From: Colimorpha sp964483145
Lineage (GTDB): Bacteria; Bacteroidota; Bacteroidia; Bacteroidales; P3
Length of the DNA: 34,147 nucleotides
Assembly: GCA_964483145.1 (NCBI GenBank)
Contig: CAZAAK010000016.1
Span: 1 to 34,147, forward strand
Direction: 5' to 3'
Under the pieces are notes generated by a model. It was not told the DNA's origin. It did no database searches and saw nothing but the letters and a program-made list of their open reading frames with translations. A program made the translations under genes and the position numbers. Below are positions 24,379-33,422 of the stretch, piece by piece (the stretch's first letter is position 1; the number at the start of each line of letters is the position of its first letter).

Positions 24379-24426
24379 AAAAACTTTTTCTGCCTGCAAA
24401 AACATTCCCGCCTGCAACAATTTTTC
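24372..24426. repeat. Three imperfect repeats of about 18 bp
   Basis: Units starting at 24372, 24391 and 24409 follow the pattern YGCCTRCAAMAA, a short A/T part, then TTYC. A fourth decayed start (CGCCTCCGAAAG) follows at 24427. They lie between the 11-bp repeats and the priA promoter. Confidence 0.65.
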
Positions 24427-24503
24427 CGCCTCCGAAAGTAGCTCCTAGCTGTGCCAACAACCCAGGGTGTGCCGCAAAAAAGCGGTATTTCAAAAAAAAA
24501 ATG

Positions 24504-24511
24504 TACCTTTG
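24504..24511 (+). promoter_or_regulatory. -7 promoter box of priA
   Basis: TACCTTTG matches TAnnTTTG and lies 34 nt before the priA ATG, after a run of A residues. No good -33 TTTG is visible. Confidence 0.5.
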
Positions 24512-24545
24512 CATTCCAAAAATCCGAAAATCCCGAACCGACTCT

Positions 24546-27041
24546 ATGCTCACCTACTACGCCGATGTCATCCTCCCCCTCCACCTCCACGACACCTATA
24601 CCTACCGCGTGCCAGAGGAGTATAACGATGATATCAAAGTCGGGCAACGCGTTGTGGTCCAATTCGGTTCAAAACGGCTCTATTCCGCTGTAGTGCGTCG
24701 GCTCCACGAACAGGTGCCGAACTACAGCGTCAAATACATCCTCGCCATCCTTGATGCCGAACCTATCGTTGGCGAGCGGACCTTTAGGTTTTGGGAGTGG
24801 ATAGCCGAGTACTACATGGCGTACATAGGCGATGTTATGGCCATTGCACTGCCCTCGGCCCTTCGGCTGGCTAGCGAGTCGTTAGTTTCCATCCACCCCG
24901 ACTTTACAGGCGAGCTCTCCAACCTCAACGACAAGGAGTTGCGCGTGGTGCAACTGCTTAGCGAACACCACGTCATGACAGTGGAGGACATCGGCCATGC
25001 CATAGGCTTGCAAAAGATGATGCCGCTGATGAACACAATGATTGAGCGCGAAATTATTGTCATGGACGAGGAGCTGCGCCAACGCTTTACCCCACGCACC
25101 ACCCCCTACCTCTCGCTCGCGCCCGAATATGCCGACCGAAGTCGCCTAAAGGAGCTTTTCGACACTTTGGAGAAAAAGAAGAGCACAAAGCAAGTCGACC
25201 TTCTGCTCAAATTTATGCAGATGAGCCAGTTTGGCGAGCAGGCTGTACCTCGGCACCTGTTGCTTGCCCCCGCCGACGGCAAAACGGTCTCGGCGTCGTC
25301 CCTGGGCACCCTCATACGCAATGGGGTGTTGCTGCAGGAGGAGAAGACGGAATCGCGCCTGCTGCATTACGAGTCGGTGCTTTCGCCCGAGAGCATCCAA
25401 CTCAACCCCGAGCAGCAAAACGCCTTTGAGTATCTGCAACAGTGCCAAAAGCCTGTCTCGCTCCTGCATGGAGTCACCTCCTCCGGCAAAACGGAAGTCT
25501 ACATCAAGCTTATCGATGTGGCTGTCCGCCAAGGCAAACAAGTGTTGTTCCTCTTGCCCGAAATCGCCCTCACCGCACAGATTATTAATCGTTTGCGCAA
25601 ATATTTTGGCGACCGCGTGGGCATTTACCATTCGCGTTTCAGCGCCTCGCAACGAGCCGAGGTGTGGAGCCGCACCATGGACCCCGACCCCAGCCGCCGC
25701 TACCAGGTGCTTTTGGGGGCGCGGAGCGCTCTTTTCCTACCTTTTCAGAATCTGGGCTTGGTGATTGTGGACGAGGAGCACGACAGCAGTTTCAAGCAAC
25801 ACGACCCCGCGCCCCGATATCACGGGCGCGATGCAGCCATCTATCTGGCCCATTTGTGGGGCGCCAAGACGGTGCTAGGGTCGGCAACACCCTCGCTGGA
25901 GAGCTATTTCAACGCCCAGCAAGGCAGGTACGGGCTGTGCCAGATGCAGCACCGCTACGGAGGCTTGCAGCTGCCCGAAGTGCTCTGTGCCGACATGAAA
26001 GAAGAGAGCAAGCGCGTCCGGCGGCAGATGGGGGCAAAAGCGGCGGAGGTCATCCATTTCTCACAGTTTTTGTTGGACCACATACGGGAAGCACTGGAGA
26101 GGCACGAGCAGGTCATTCTCTTCCAGAACCGTCGCGGCTTTTCGCTGCGGATAGAGTGCGACGACTGCCATTGGGCGCCCACTTGCCAGCACTGTGATGT
26201 GTCGCTAGTATACCACAAGGCTACCAACAGCATGCGTTGCCACTATTGCGGATATTCCATACCCCTGCCATCGGAATGCCCAGCATGCCACGGGCACCAC
26301 CTGACCATGAAAGGGTTCGGCACCGAGCGCATCGAGGACGACCTCTCCATTCTATTCCCCGAAGCCAAGGTGGCGCGCATGGACTTGGACAGCACGGCGC
26401 AAAAAAACCGTTATCTGGAGATAATCAACGACTTTCAGGAGCGCCGCATCGACATCCTAGTGGGGACGCAGATGGTCACCAAGGGGCTGGACTTCGACAA
26501 TGTGAGTGTGGTGGGGATACTGAGCGCGGACAACTTGATATATTTCCCCGATTTCAGGGCATTCGAGCGGGCATTCCAGCAAATGACGCAGGTCAGCGGA
26601 CGTGCGGGACGGCACGGGCGGCAGGGCAAAGTGATTATCCAGACCTACAACCCTTATCATCAGGCCATCCGCAATGTGATAGACAACGACTACCAAGCCA
26701 TGTATCACAGCCAAATTACCGACCGCCGGGTGTTTCGCTATCCCCCTTTCTGCCGACTGGTGGAGATTACGCTCAAGCATCGCGACAGCCAAGTGCTCAA
26801 CGAGGCGGCGGCGCAATTTGCGGGGCAGCTGCGGGAAGTTTTCAAAACGCGTGTGGTAGGGCCGGAATACCCTAGTGTTAGCAAGATTAAGGGGCTTTAC
26901 CTCAAGGAAATCATGATACGCTTCGAGCGCACAGAACCCATTGCCCAGGCCAAGAAAATCATCCTCGACATTGCCGACAAGCTCAAGACGGACAAGCAGT
27001 TCTCCTCCTTGCAGATACACTTTGATGTGGACCCACAATAG
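24546..27041 (+). CDS. priA: Primosomal protein N' (replication restart helicase PriA)
   Basis: This 831-residue helicase has the PriA N-terminus (MLTYYADVILPLHLHDTYTYRVPE), Walker A GVTSSGKT near residue 309, DEEH near 409 and a zinc-binding insert of paired cysteines from about 538 to 579 (CDDC, CQHC, CHYC, CPAC). Helicase motifs VGTQMVTKGLDF and VSGRAGR follow. It restarts stalled replication forks. I chose the ATG at 24546 because 15 upstream codons match no family sequence and overlap the promoter. Confidence 0.96.
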   Translation: MLTYYADVILPLHLHDTYTYRVPEEYNDDIKVGQRVVVQFGSKRLYSAVVRRLHEQVPNYSVKYILAILDAEPIVGERTFRFWEWIAEYYMAYIGDVMAIALPSALRLASESLVSIHPDFTGELSNLNDKELRVVQLLSEHHVMTVEDIGHAIGLQKMMPLMNTMIEREIIVMDEELRQRFTPRTTPYLSLAPEYADRSRLKELFDTLEKKKSTKQVDLLLKFMQMSQFGEQAVPRHLLLAPADGKTVSASSLGTLIRNGVLLQEEKTESRLLHYESVLSPESIQLNPEQQNAFEYLQQCQKPVSLLHGVTSSGKTEVYIKLIDVAVRQGKQVLFLLPEIALTAQIINRLRKYFGDRVGIYHSRFSASQRAEVWSRTMDPDPSRRYQVLLGARSALFLPFQNLGLVIVDEEHDSSFKQHDPAPRYHGRDAAIYLAHLWGAKTVLGSATPSLESYFNAQQGRYGLCQMQHRYGGLQLPEVLCADMKEESKRVRRQMGAKAAEVIHFSQFLLDHIREALERHEQVILFQNRRGFSLRIECDDCHWAPTCQHCDVSLVYHKATNSMRCHYCGYSIPLPSECPACHGHHLTMKGFGTERIEDDLSILFPEAKVARMDLDSTAQKNRYLEIINDFQERRIDILVGTQMVTKGLDFDNVSVVGILSADNLIYFPDFRAFERAFQQMTQVSGRAGRHGRQGKVIIQTYNPYHQAIRNVIDNDYQAMYHSQITDRRVFRYPPFCRLVEITLKHRDSQVLNEAAAQFAGQLREVFKTRVVGPEYPSVSKIKGLYLKEIMIRFERTEPIAQAKKIILDIADKLKTDKQFSSLQIHFDVDPQ

Positions 27042-27138
27042 CCAGCGATTGACCCAATTTTGCCCCCTAAAACATTGCAAAAAAACTCTACGGCATTGCG
27101 AAAAGAAACAGCAAAGTGGTGATTTGCGTTTTTTTTTG

Positions 27139-27146
27139 TATCTTTG
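27139..27146 (+). promoter_or_regulatory. -7 promoter box upstream of ruvX
   Basis: TATCTTTG matches TAnnTTTG and lies 24 nt before the chosen ruvX ATG, within the 129-bp gap after priA. The nearest TTTG upstream is only 12 nt away, not the expected 19-21. Confidence 0.5.
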
Positions 27147-27170
27147 CACGCTTGGACGATGTGTAAAAAT

Positions 27171-27623
27171 ATGGGAAGAATCCTTGCAATTGACTATGGC
27201 ACAAAGCGTACCGGCATTGCCGTTACCGATCCTTGCCGCATCATAGCCACCGGCCTATGCACGGTCGGGACCCCTACGTTGCTCCCTTTCCTACAGGATT
27301 ACTGCCAAAAGGAGCCCGTTGACATGTTCCTCATTGGCCAAGCCAAGCACCTCGACAACACTCCCTCGGACTCGATGCGCTACATCGAACCCTTTGTTGA
27401 CAAGCTTGCCAAGGTCTTTCCCAACATCCCCATTGCCCGCATCGACGAACGCTTTACCTCCAAGCTTGCCTTTAGGGCCATGATTGACGGGGGGCTGAAA
27501 AAGAAACAGCGCCAAAACAAAGCCCTCATCGACCAACTTTCCGCCACCATTATGTTGCAGGACTACTTGCAAGGCGAAGCTTTCAAACAGAAAAACACAG
27601 GCAACGGCAACCCTGCGGATTGA
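27171..27623 (+). CDS. ruvX: RuvX/YqgF Holliday-junction resolvase-like nuclease
   Basis: This 150-residue RNase H-fold protein has LAIDYGTKRTGIAVTD at its N-terminus (first catalytic Asp), RIDERFTS in the middle and ALIDQLSATIMLQDYL near the C-terminus (last acidic residue). YqgF acts in processing the 5' end of pre-16S rRNA in E. coli, and a resolvase role has been proposed. An ATG at 27159 is also in frame but would add MCKN before the usual start. Confidence 0.9.
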   Translation: MGRILAIDYGTKRTGIAVTDPCRIIATGLCTVGTPTLLPFLQDYCQKEPVDMFLIGQAKHLDNTPSDSMRYIEPFVDKLAKVFPNIPIARIDERFTSKLAFRAMIDGGLKKKQRQNKALIDQLSATIMLQDYLQGEAFKQKNTGNGNPAD

Positions 27624-27635
27624 ACCCAAATGCAA

Positions 27636-27668
27636 TTTACGACACCGTATTAAGAACAAATACTTTTG
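27636..27668 (+). promoter_or_regulatory. Promoter of def, with both elements
   Basis: TTTA at 27636-27639 (consensus TTTG), a 21-nt spacer, then TACTTTTG at 27661-27668 (consensus TAnnTTTG). The box ends 6 nt before the def ATG, so the transcript would have almost no leader. Confidence 0.5.
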
Positions 27669-27674
27669 TGCAAA

Positions 27675-28238
27675 ATGATATACCCGATTATTGGCCTTGG
27701 CCACCCGACACTGCGCAAAGTGGCGCAGCCTGTGGAGAGGGACTACCCCGAACTTGACAAACTGATTGCCGACATGTACCAAACCATGTATAATGCCGAT
27801 GGCGTGGGCATTGCTGCCCCACAGATCGACCTTTCCATCCGCCTAGTGGTTATCGGCTTCCGCCCCTACGACGAGAAGACCGACACCTACGGCCCGGAGG
27901 CGGAGGAGCATACGCTCATCAACCCCGAGATTCTTGAGTTCATCGGCCCAAAGCAGTATTTCAACGAAGGTTGCCTGTCGGTCCCCGATATCCACGAGGA
28001 TGTGCTGCGCACCGAGGGCATCCGCATCCGCTACTACGACGAGCATTGGAACCTTCGAGAGGAGGAGTTTCACGGGCTCTTGGCCCGCGTGGCGCAACAC
28101 GAGTGCGACCATTTGGACGGGAAGGTCTTCACCGACCGGCTCTCCCCCTTGCGCCGCACCATGCTCAAGCGCAAGATTAACGACATTGTGGCAGGGCGCG
28201 TGCGCACGCATTACCGCATGAAGGGCGCAAAAAAATAG
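27675..28238 (+). CDS. def: Peptide deformylase
   Basis: The 187-residue enzyme has all three metal-site motifs: GVGIAAPQI, EGCLSVP (Cys ligand) and QHECDHLDG (two His ligands and catalytic Glu). It removes the formyl group from new proteins. I chose the ATG at 27675 (MIYPIIGLGHPTLR); an in-frame TTG three codons earlier lies inside the promoter box. Confidence 0.96.
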   Translation: MIYPIIGLGHPTLRKVAQPVERDYPELDKLIADMYQTMYNADGVGIAAPQIDLSIRLVVIGFRPYDEKTDTYGPEAEEHTLINPEILEFIGPKQYFNEGCLSVPDIHEDVLRTEGIRIRYYDEHWNLREEEFHGLLARVAQHECDHLDGKVFTDRLSPLRRTMLKRKINDIVAGRVRTHYRMKGAKK

Positions 28239-28288
28239 GCCTCAGCCAAACCCCACCGGCAAGGCGTAACCTAGCTAAAAATATAACC

Positions 28289-28816
28289 ATGAAAAAGATA
28301 CTATTTCTGTTGCTTGCCTCTGCAGCGCTAGTGGCATGCGGTCCGGGGCGCGAAGAACGCGTGGACGAGATTTTGGATTTTGAGGATTCGATTTTTGTGA
28401 ATGCCATTGTGGCCGACACTGCCACTGCCGACAAGCTGACCGACCTCTATCTGGCTTTTGCCGACAAATACCCCAACGACACCCTCACACCCCAATTTCT
28501 GATGAAAGGTGCCGAAATGCAGAGTAATGTCCTCCACACCAAACGCGCCATCGAGTTGTTCGACCGCGTTATCAACAACTACCCCGATTTCTCGGAAGTG
28601 CCGATGTGCTACTTTCTCAAAGGCAATGCCTACGACCTCAACTGCCAGTATACAGAAGCCAAAGAGGCCTACCAGATTTTTGTTGACAAGTACCCCGACC
28701 ACTTTATGGCTTCCGACACCCGCAAACTCATCCCCTTGGTGGGCATGACCCCGGAGGAGATTTTTGAGTACAACATGCACCGTAGCGAAGAGGCTGCCGA
28801 AGTGCCAGCAGAATAA
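28289..28816 (+). CDS. TPR-like lipoprotein
   Basis: This 175-residue protein has a canonical lipobox, LVAC, with Cys17 as the lipid site. Two TPR-like units are visible (LTDLYLAFADKYPNDTLTPQFLMKG and AIELFDRVINNYPDFSEVP, then YTEAKEAYQIFVDKYPDHF), similar in style to YbgF/BamD-type proteins. It is probably a periplasm-facing outer-membrane lipoprotein. It starts 50 nt after def and precedes mutL by 42 nt. Confidence 0.82.
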   Translation: MKKILFLLLASAALVACGPGREERVDEILDFEDSIFVNAIVADTATADKLTDLYLAFADKYPNDTLTPQFLMKGAEMQSNVLHTKRAIELFDRVINNYPDFSEVPMCYFLKGNAYDLNCQYTEAKEAYQIFVDKYPDHFMASDTRKLIPLVGMTPEEIFEYNMHRSEEAAEVPAE

Positions 28817-28858
28817 AAAGGCAAAGGAATTGAAAAGCAACCGTTAAGAAGGCGAAAA

Positions 28859-30739
28859 GTGGACCTGATAAGCATATTACCCGACAGCGTAGCCAACCAG
28901 ATTGCAGCAGGCGAAGTGGTGGACCGACCGGCTTCGGCCGTGAAGGAGCTACTGGAGAATGCTTTGGATGCGGGAGCTACCCGGATACAGCTGATAGTGA
29001 AGGACGCCGGCCGCACCTTGATGCAGGTAATCGACAACGGTTGCGGCATGAGCGAGAGCGATGCCAGAATATGCTTTGAGCGCCACGCCACCTCCAAGAT
29101 ACACAAAGCCGACGACCTTTTTGCCATCCACACGATGGGCTTCCGCGGCGAGGCGTTGGCCTCCATTGCTGCCATTGCACAAGTGGAGCTCAGGACCCGC
29201 ATGCATGGTAGCGACTTGGGCACGCAAGTCCTTATAGAAGGCTCCGAGGTAAAGGAGCAGACCTCCTGCAGTTGCCCCGAAGGCACCTCCATTGCGGTAA
29301 AGAACCTCTTCTTTAACGTTCCGGCACGTCGCAACTTTCTGAAAAGAGACGTCATTGAGCTCAGCCACATCGAGGAAATCTTCAAACGCATAGTGCTAAT
29401 CAATTATCGCACAGAATATTCCTTTTATAGCAACGGTAAACTGCTCTACGACCTGCATACCGGCAATTTTGCCGAGCGCATCTGTCAACTCTACGGCGCT
29501 ACATACCGCCAACGCCTCTGCCCAATTGACGAGAAGACCGACCTAGTGACGGTGAACGGCTACGTAACCAAACCCGAGTATGCCCGCAAATCGCGTGGCG
29601 AGCAATACCTTTTTGTCAACAACCGCTTTATCAAGCACCCCGCCCTCAGCGCTGCGGTGGAGAAGGCCTACAACGACCTCATACCGGAGCGCTACTACCC
29701 CAGTTACTTCCTTCACCTGCAAGTCGACCCCTCACGCATCGACATCAATATCCACCCCACCAAGACCGAAATTAAATTTGTGGACGAACACGCTCTTTTT
29801 GCCATTCTGCGTGCCGCCACCAAGAAGGCCTTGGGGCAGTTTAGCCTAGGCGGTGAGTTGCAGTTCAACCCTATTGAAGAGGTGGACTTCCCCCCTGCCC
29901 CCAAAGACTATATTCCTTCGCAGCCCCAAGTGCAGTACAACCCGCACTACAATCCCTTTACCCAACCTGCTTCGAATGGTAATACCCCCGCTGGAGGATA
30001 CCGCAGGGCAGATTTTGAAAACCAGGACCCAAGCCCGTCTAGGTGGACGTCCTTCTTTGACCTGGGCAACACCCCCTCCAACAAGGGTAGCAACGAGCCC
30101 GAACCCGCGAACGAGGACAAGGCATGTGCGGCATCGCAAGAGGCTAGCGGCACAGGACTGCAACAGAGCGCCGCCACCCGGCCCGACACCGACAGCCCGT
30201 GCCTGCAACTGCAAGGACGCTACATAGTAAGTGCATTGCCATCGGGTTTGCTACTGGTGGACCAACAGGCCGCCCACGAGCGGGTGCTCTTCGAACGCTT
30301 CACACGGCAACGGCACACCATATCAGCCCAACAGTTGCTCTTCCCCGTAAGTTGCCAGTTCTCCCCTGCCGATGCCGACATATTTGGCGAACTGATCCCC
30401 GACCTAAAGGGGTATGGCTTTGAAGTCGGCGCTTTGGGGCAGACCACCTTTGTGGTTACGGCAGTGCCTTCTGAAGTTGACGAGAACGGCTTGCAACAGC
30501 TCTTTGACGAGATGATTGCCGACTACAAGGGCTCGATGCTACAGAAATTCAGCGACAGCCAGGTCTGCCTGTGCCGTTCGCTAGCAAAACAGATGGCGGT
30601 AAAATCCGGCACAGTGCTACAGCAGGCACAGATGCAACAGCTGATAGCCGACCTTTTTTGCTGCCAAGTGCCTGGGGTAAGCCCTTCGGGCAAAAGGTCG
30701 ATGATGGTGGTTAAGCCGGAAGACCTACTGGGCAATTGA
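28859..30739 (+). CDS. mutL: DNA mismatch repair protein MutL
   Basis: This 626-residue GHKL ATPase starts with GTG and reads DLISILPDSVANQIAAGEVVDRP. ATP-binding motifs are ELLENALDAGA, DNGCGM and TMGFRGEALASI. A Pro/Ser-rich linker (about residues 350-440) leads to the C-terminal dimerisation domain, with LLLVDQQAAHERVLFE. MutL couples mismatch recognition by MutS to strand removal. The C-terminal domain lacks an obvious DQHAX2EX4E endonuclease motif; the related QQAAHER stretch keeps only part of it. Confidence 0.96.
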   Translation: MDLISILPDSVANQIAAGEVVDRPASAVKELLENALDAGATRIQLIVKDAGRTLMQVIDNGCGMSESDARICFERHATSKIHKADDLFAIHTMGFRGEALASIAAIAQVELRTRMHGSDLGTQVLIEGSEVKEQTSCSCPEGTSIAVKNLFFNVPARRNFLKRDVIELSHIEEIFKRIVLINYRTEYSFYSNGKLLYDLHTGNFAERICQLYGATYRQRLCPIDEKTDLVTVNGYVTKPEYARKSRGEQYLFVNNRFIKHPALSAAVEKAYNDLIPERYYPSYFLHLQVDPSRIDINIHPTKTEIKFVDEHALFAILRAATKKALGQFSLGGELQFNPIEEVDFPPAPKDYIPSQPQVQYNPHYNPFTQPASNGNTPAGGYRRADFENQDPSPSRWTSFFDLGNTPSNKGSNEPEPANEDKACAASQEASGTGLQQSAATRPDTDSPCLQLQGRYIVSALPSGLLLVDQQAAHERVLFERFTRQRHTISAQQLLFPVSCQFSPADADIFGELIPDLKGYGFEVGALGQTTFVVTAVPSEVDENGLQQLFDEMIADYKGSMLQKFSDSQVCLCRSLAKQMAVKSGTVLQQAQMQQLIADLFCCQVPGVSPSGKRSMMVVKPEDLLGN

Positions 30740-30813
30740 AACATTTTTCCCCTCAAAAAAACAAAGTGCAACAGATAGCTATAAACCACAAACAATCAAT
30801 CCACAACTGAGAT

Positions 30814-31422
30814 ATGACAGACTACGCACCCAAAGGCTTTTCGATGCTACCGCCGGTGGTCAAGCATTTGCTGATAATCAATGTGATTGTTTTTCTGGCA
30901 ACAATGGTGTTGGAGAAGTACGGCATGTTCAACATTACTAATATGCTGGCGCTGAATGCAATTGGTACGGGGCGGTTCCGCCTATGGCAACTGCTAACCT
31001 ACATGTTCAGGCACGCCAACTTCAGCCATCTTTTCTTTAACATGTTTGCCTTGTGGATGTTCGGGTACATATTAGAGAATTATTGGGGGTCGCGCCGATT
31101 TCTGTTCTACTACCTAGTCTGTGGCGTAGGTGCCGGGCTGTGCAACATATTGGTGCCCGGATGGGAGCGGACGGTGGGTGCGTCGGGCGCTGTATACGGC
31201 GTGCTGCTGGCCTTTGGCATGATGTTCCCCGAAGAGCGCATCTACCTTTACTTCCTAATGCCTATCAAAGCCAAGTGGTTTGTCATCGGCTACGCCGCCA
31301 TCGAGCTGATGGAAGGCATTTTTGTATCCGACGACATCGCCCACTTTGCGCATTTGGGCGGCATGTTGTTCGGGTTGCTGCTAATACTCTATTGGCGCAA
31401 GCACCCTTTCTCCAAATTCTAG
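30814..31422 (+). CDS. Rhomboid-family intramembrane serine protease
   Basis: The 202-residue, six-helix protein carries HANFSHLFFNMFALW (residues 67-81), nucleophile Ser124 in GASGAVYG and catalytic His180 in FAHLGGMLFG. It cleaves membrane helices within the inner membrane. A rhomboid gene after mutL is a common Bacteroidota arrangement. The substrate is unknown. Confidence 0.94.
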   Translation: MTDYAPKGFSMLPPVVKHLLIINVIVFLATMVLEKYGMFNITNMLALNAIGTGRFRLWQLLTYMFRHANFSHLFFNMFALWMFGYILENYWGSRRFLFYYLVCGVGAGLCNILVPGWERTVGASGAVYGVLLAFGMMFPEERIYLYFLMPIKAKWFVIGYAAIELMEGIFVSDDIAHFAHLGGMLFGLLLILYWRKHPFSKF

Positions 31423-31490
31423 CCTTTCGGGCGCAGACCACCTAGCCGGACGGGGCACGGCAGCCTGCAAAAAAAACAACGACAACCCTT

Positions 31491-31511
31491 GGGCAGGAAC
31501 AGTCCCTGCCC
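31491..31511 (+). repeat. Short GC hairpin before the WG/LRR-like gene
   Basis: GGGCAGG (31491-31497) pairs with CCTGCCC (31505-31511) across 7 nt. No T run follows, so it is not a standard terminator; it could shape the leader of the next gene. Confidence 0.35.
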
Positions 31512-31531
31512 CCTAAATAGCAACAAAAAAA

Positions 31532-33250
31532 ATGAATATCGTCCAAAATTACCTCCTTCGCGAAGGCGCGCAAATCAGTCTCGTTGAGAACAACGGCCTC
31601 TACAACTTGGCTTATGCCGACGGCACGGAGCTTTTCGCCCATTGGTACGAGCAAATCGAAGCCACCCCACAAGAGGGCTCATCACTCACCTTTCAGGCTC
31701 TTGACGATGGCATCTGGTATAACCTCAATACCACCGACCGCACCTCCTCCTTTGCCCGTTACGACAACCAGGACAGCCTCTCTCCCGAGGTAACCAAGGT
31801 CTTCTGGCACGGTGCATACAATCTTTTTAGCAACGGCAAGCCTCTGCTGCCCGAATGGCACCGCGCCATCATGTGCCTGCGCCTGCAGCCCGACTACATC
31901 ATCTTTTACCTCGACATCCTCAACTCCACCGAAATTACCCGCAACTCCACCTGCTACCTTATCCGTGAGGGGAACATACTCCCACAGACCGACTTCTACC
32001 GCATTGAGGCTGACAGGCATGGACGAGATTTCCTGAAGGCTTTCCGCAAAAGCGACAACCGCTGTGTGCTTATCCGCGCAGGCAAGCCCCTTTGGGACCC
32101 CGACCAATTTGAATTTGCTGATGTGATGGCCATCAAGCCTACATCCTTCGACAGCTCAAGCTTCAATTTTATTGCCCACTTGGGCGACCACAGATACGCC
32201 TTCTGCAATTCGGAGTACCTCGACTACCCCAAACAATGGCACGCCCAAATCCAAAGTGGCGCCATCCCGGTGCTGGCTTCCGGTGAGCTCATCGACCCCG
32301 CCGACGAAGAGCAGAAATTCCTTGTCTGCAAACTGGACATGGGGGCTAGCATGCTTGTCTGCCGCACCAAAGACCTGCGCGTGGCAGTGGACCGCTGCGA
32401 CAGCTACGAGATTCACCACGAGCTTGCCGTCTTCCACCTCGACGGCCCCGAACCCCACAATGGCATTGTTTTTACGAACGGCCAAAAGGTTGAGCTCGGT
32501 GACACCTTCCAGTACCTCATCTGCGACAAAAACGCCATCTATACCAACCATTGGCACACCCTGAGCGACGAGCAGACAGACGATTTGGCCAAAGAGATAT
32601 TGGTTGACAACTCGGAGGACTTCTACCTACCGGAGTTTTTGGACTTTGTAGGGCCCAACGTGCTGCTGCGCGACAAGGAGCAGGGCTTCAATATCATCGG
32701 CTACGGCCTGCCGCTCAACCCGGACACATGGTTCGAAAAGGCACAAATTGTCGACTCGCACATACTCCTCTGCCGCAATGGTAAAATCAAATGGATGAAC
32801 GAGGAGTTGCGCGTTGGCACTGGCTGGTTTGGTGCTGTGCGCATCTCGCCCCACGGATCGATTCGATATGCCGACGGGCAGTACCGCAAGTTTGTCAGCG
32901 GTTCCGCCGTCAAGGGTCGCAAATACTCCCCCAATGAGGACGCCTCCAACGGCTACCAAGTTAGCTCGGGCGAATATATCGAAGTGGAACGGCCCTACGG
33001 ACATTTCTTCTTCCGCATCTGCCATGGCAACGAGCTGGAGCTCATCAGCATGGATGCTTACGAGCCCGACATCAAGTTGCCTTCGGCAGTCTTTTACAAC
33101 TGGAACGAATATTCGGTAAGGTATATTGGCGCCGATGCCTTCCGCTACAATGGCGCCCTGCGTTCCATCGCCCTACCCGACACCATTATCGAAATCAAGG
33201 ACGGCGCCCTCGACGGCTGCTACGGCTTGCAGGTGGTCTACCCCGAATAA
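31532..33250 (+). CDS. 572-residue WG-like protein with C-terminal LRR-like end, unknown function
   Basis: There is no signal peptide or membrane segment, so it is predicted to be cytoplasmic. Much of the protein is a chain of beta units around aromatic and Gly-Lys/Asp-Gly turns (NNGLYNLAYADGTELFAHWY, FSNGKPLLPEWH, RAGKPLWDP, NGKIKWMNEELRVGTGWFG), resembling WG/KWG-repeat proteins. The last 40 residues (YIGADAFRYNGALRSIALPD) match the BspA-type leucine-rich repeat. The substrate or partner is unknown, and I cannot assign a family with confidence. A strong terminator follows. Confidence 0.75.
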   Translation: MNIVQNYLLREGAQISLVENNGLYNLAYADGTELFAHWYEQIEATPQEGSSLTFQALDDGIWYNLNTTDRTSSFARYDNQDSLSPEVTKVFWHGAYNLFSNGKPLLPEWHRAIMCLRLQPDYIIFYLDILNSTEITRNSTCYLIREGNILPQTDFYRIEADRHGRDFLKAFRKSDNRCVLIRAGKPLWDPDQFEFADVMAIKPTSFDSSSFNFIAHLGDHRYAFCNSEYLDYPKQWHAQIQSGAIPVLASGELIDPADEEQKFLVCKLDMGASMLVCRTKDLRVAVDRCDSYEIHHELAVFHLDGPEPHNGIVFTNGQKVELGDTFQYLICDKNAIYTNHWHTLSDEQTDDLAKEILVDNSEDFYLPEFLDFVGPNVLLRDKEQGFNIIGYGLPLNPDTWFEKAQIVDSHILLCRNGKIKWMNEELRVGTGWFGAVRISPHGSIRYADGQYRKFVSGSAVKGRKYSPNEDASNGYQVSSGEYIEVERPYGHFFFRICHGNELELISMDAYEPDIKLPSAVFYNWNEYSVRYIGADAFRYNGALRSIALPDTIIEIKDGALDGCYGLQVVYPE

Positions 33251-33280
33251 TAGCGCGGAGCCACGCCGCCTGCACATAAG

Positions 33281-33348
33281 CCCGCGCCCACTCCAAACTA
33301 GGAGACCTCTCTCGGCTTCCGGCTTGGGGTGGGCGCGGGGTATTTTTT
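33281..33348 (+). terminator. Strong intrinsic terminator after the WG/LRR-like gene
   Basis: The arms 33281-33296 and 33324-33339 are 16 nt, GC-rich and complementary except for one wobble pair. The loop is 27 nt. TATTTTTT follows directly. It ends the plus-strand run that begins at priA. Confidence 0.85.
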
Positions 33349-33422
33349 GTGGCAAGGTAGCCTCAACCCTTTTTTTGAGGAGTGGGGCGAGGCTTACGGC
33401 CTATAGCTTTGGCGCGCAAAGG

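Larger units (their letters stand above)
23784..24545. other. Divergent intergenic region with composite repeat element
   Basis: These 762 bp separate the divergent restriction-modification operon and priA. I see no gene. Near the methylase there is a -7 box and a small GC hairpin (23937-23949). From 24068 to 24426 there are four adjoining repeat zones, listed separately. The priA promoter box follows at 24504. Confidence 0.8.

Noticed and set aside
25231..25764. Long alternative frame within priA (also 25664-26197 and 26237-26875)
   Set aside because: Shifted-frame readings of priA with Ser/Arg/Pro-rich composition typical of shadow frames in GC-rich codons.
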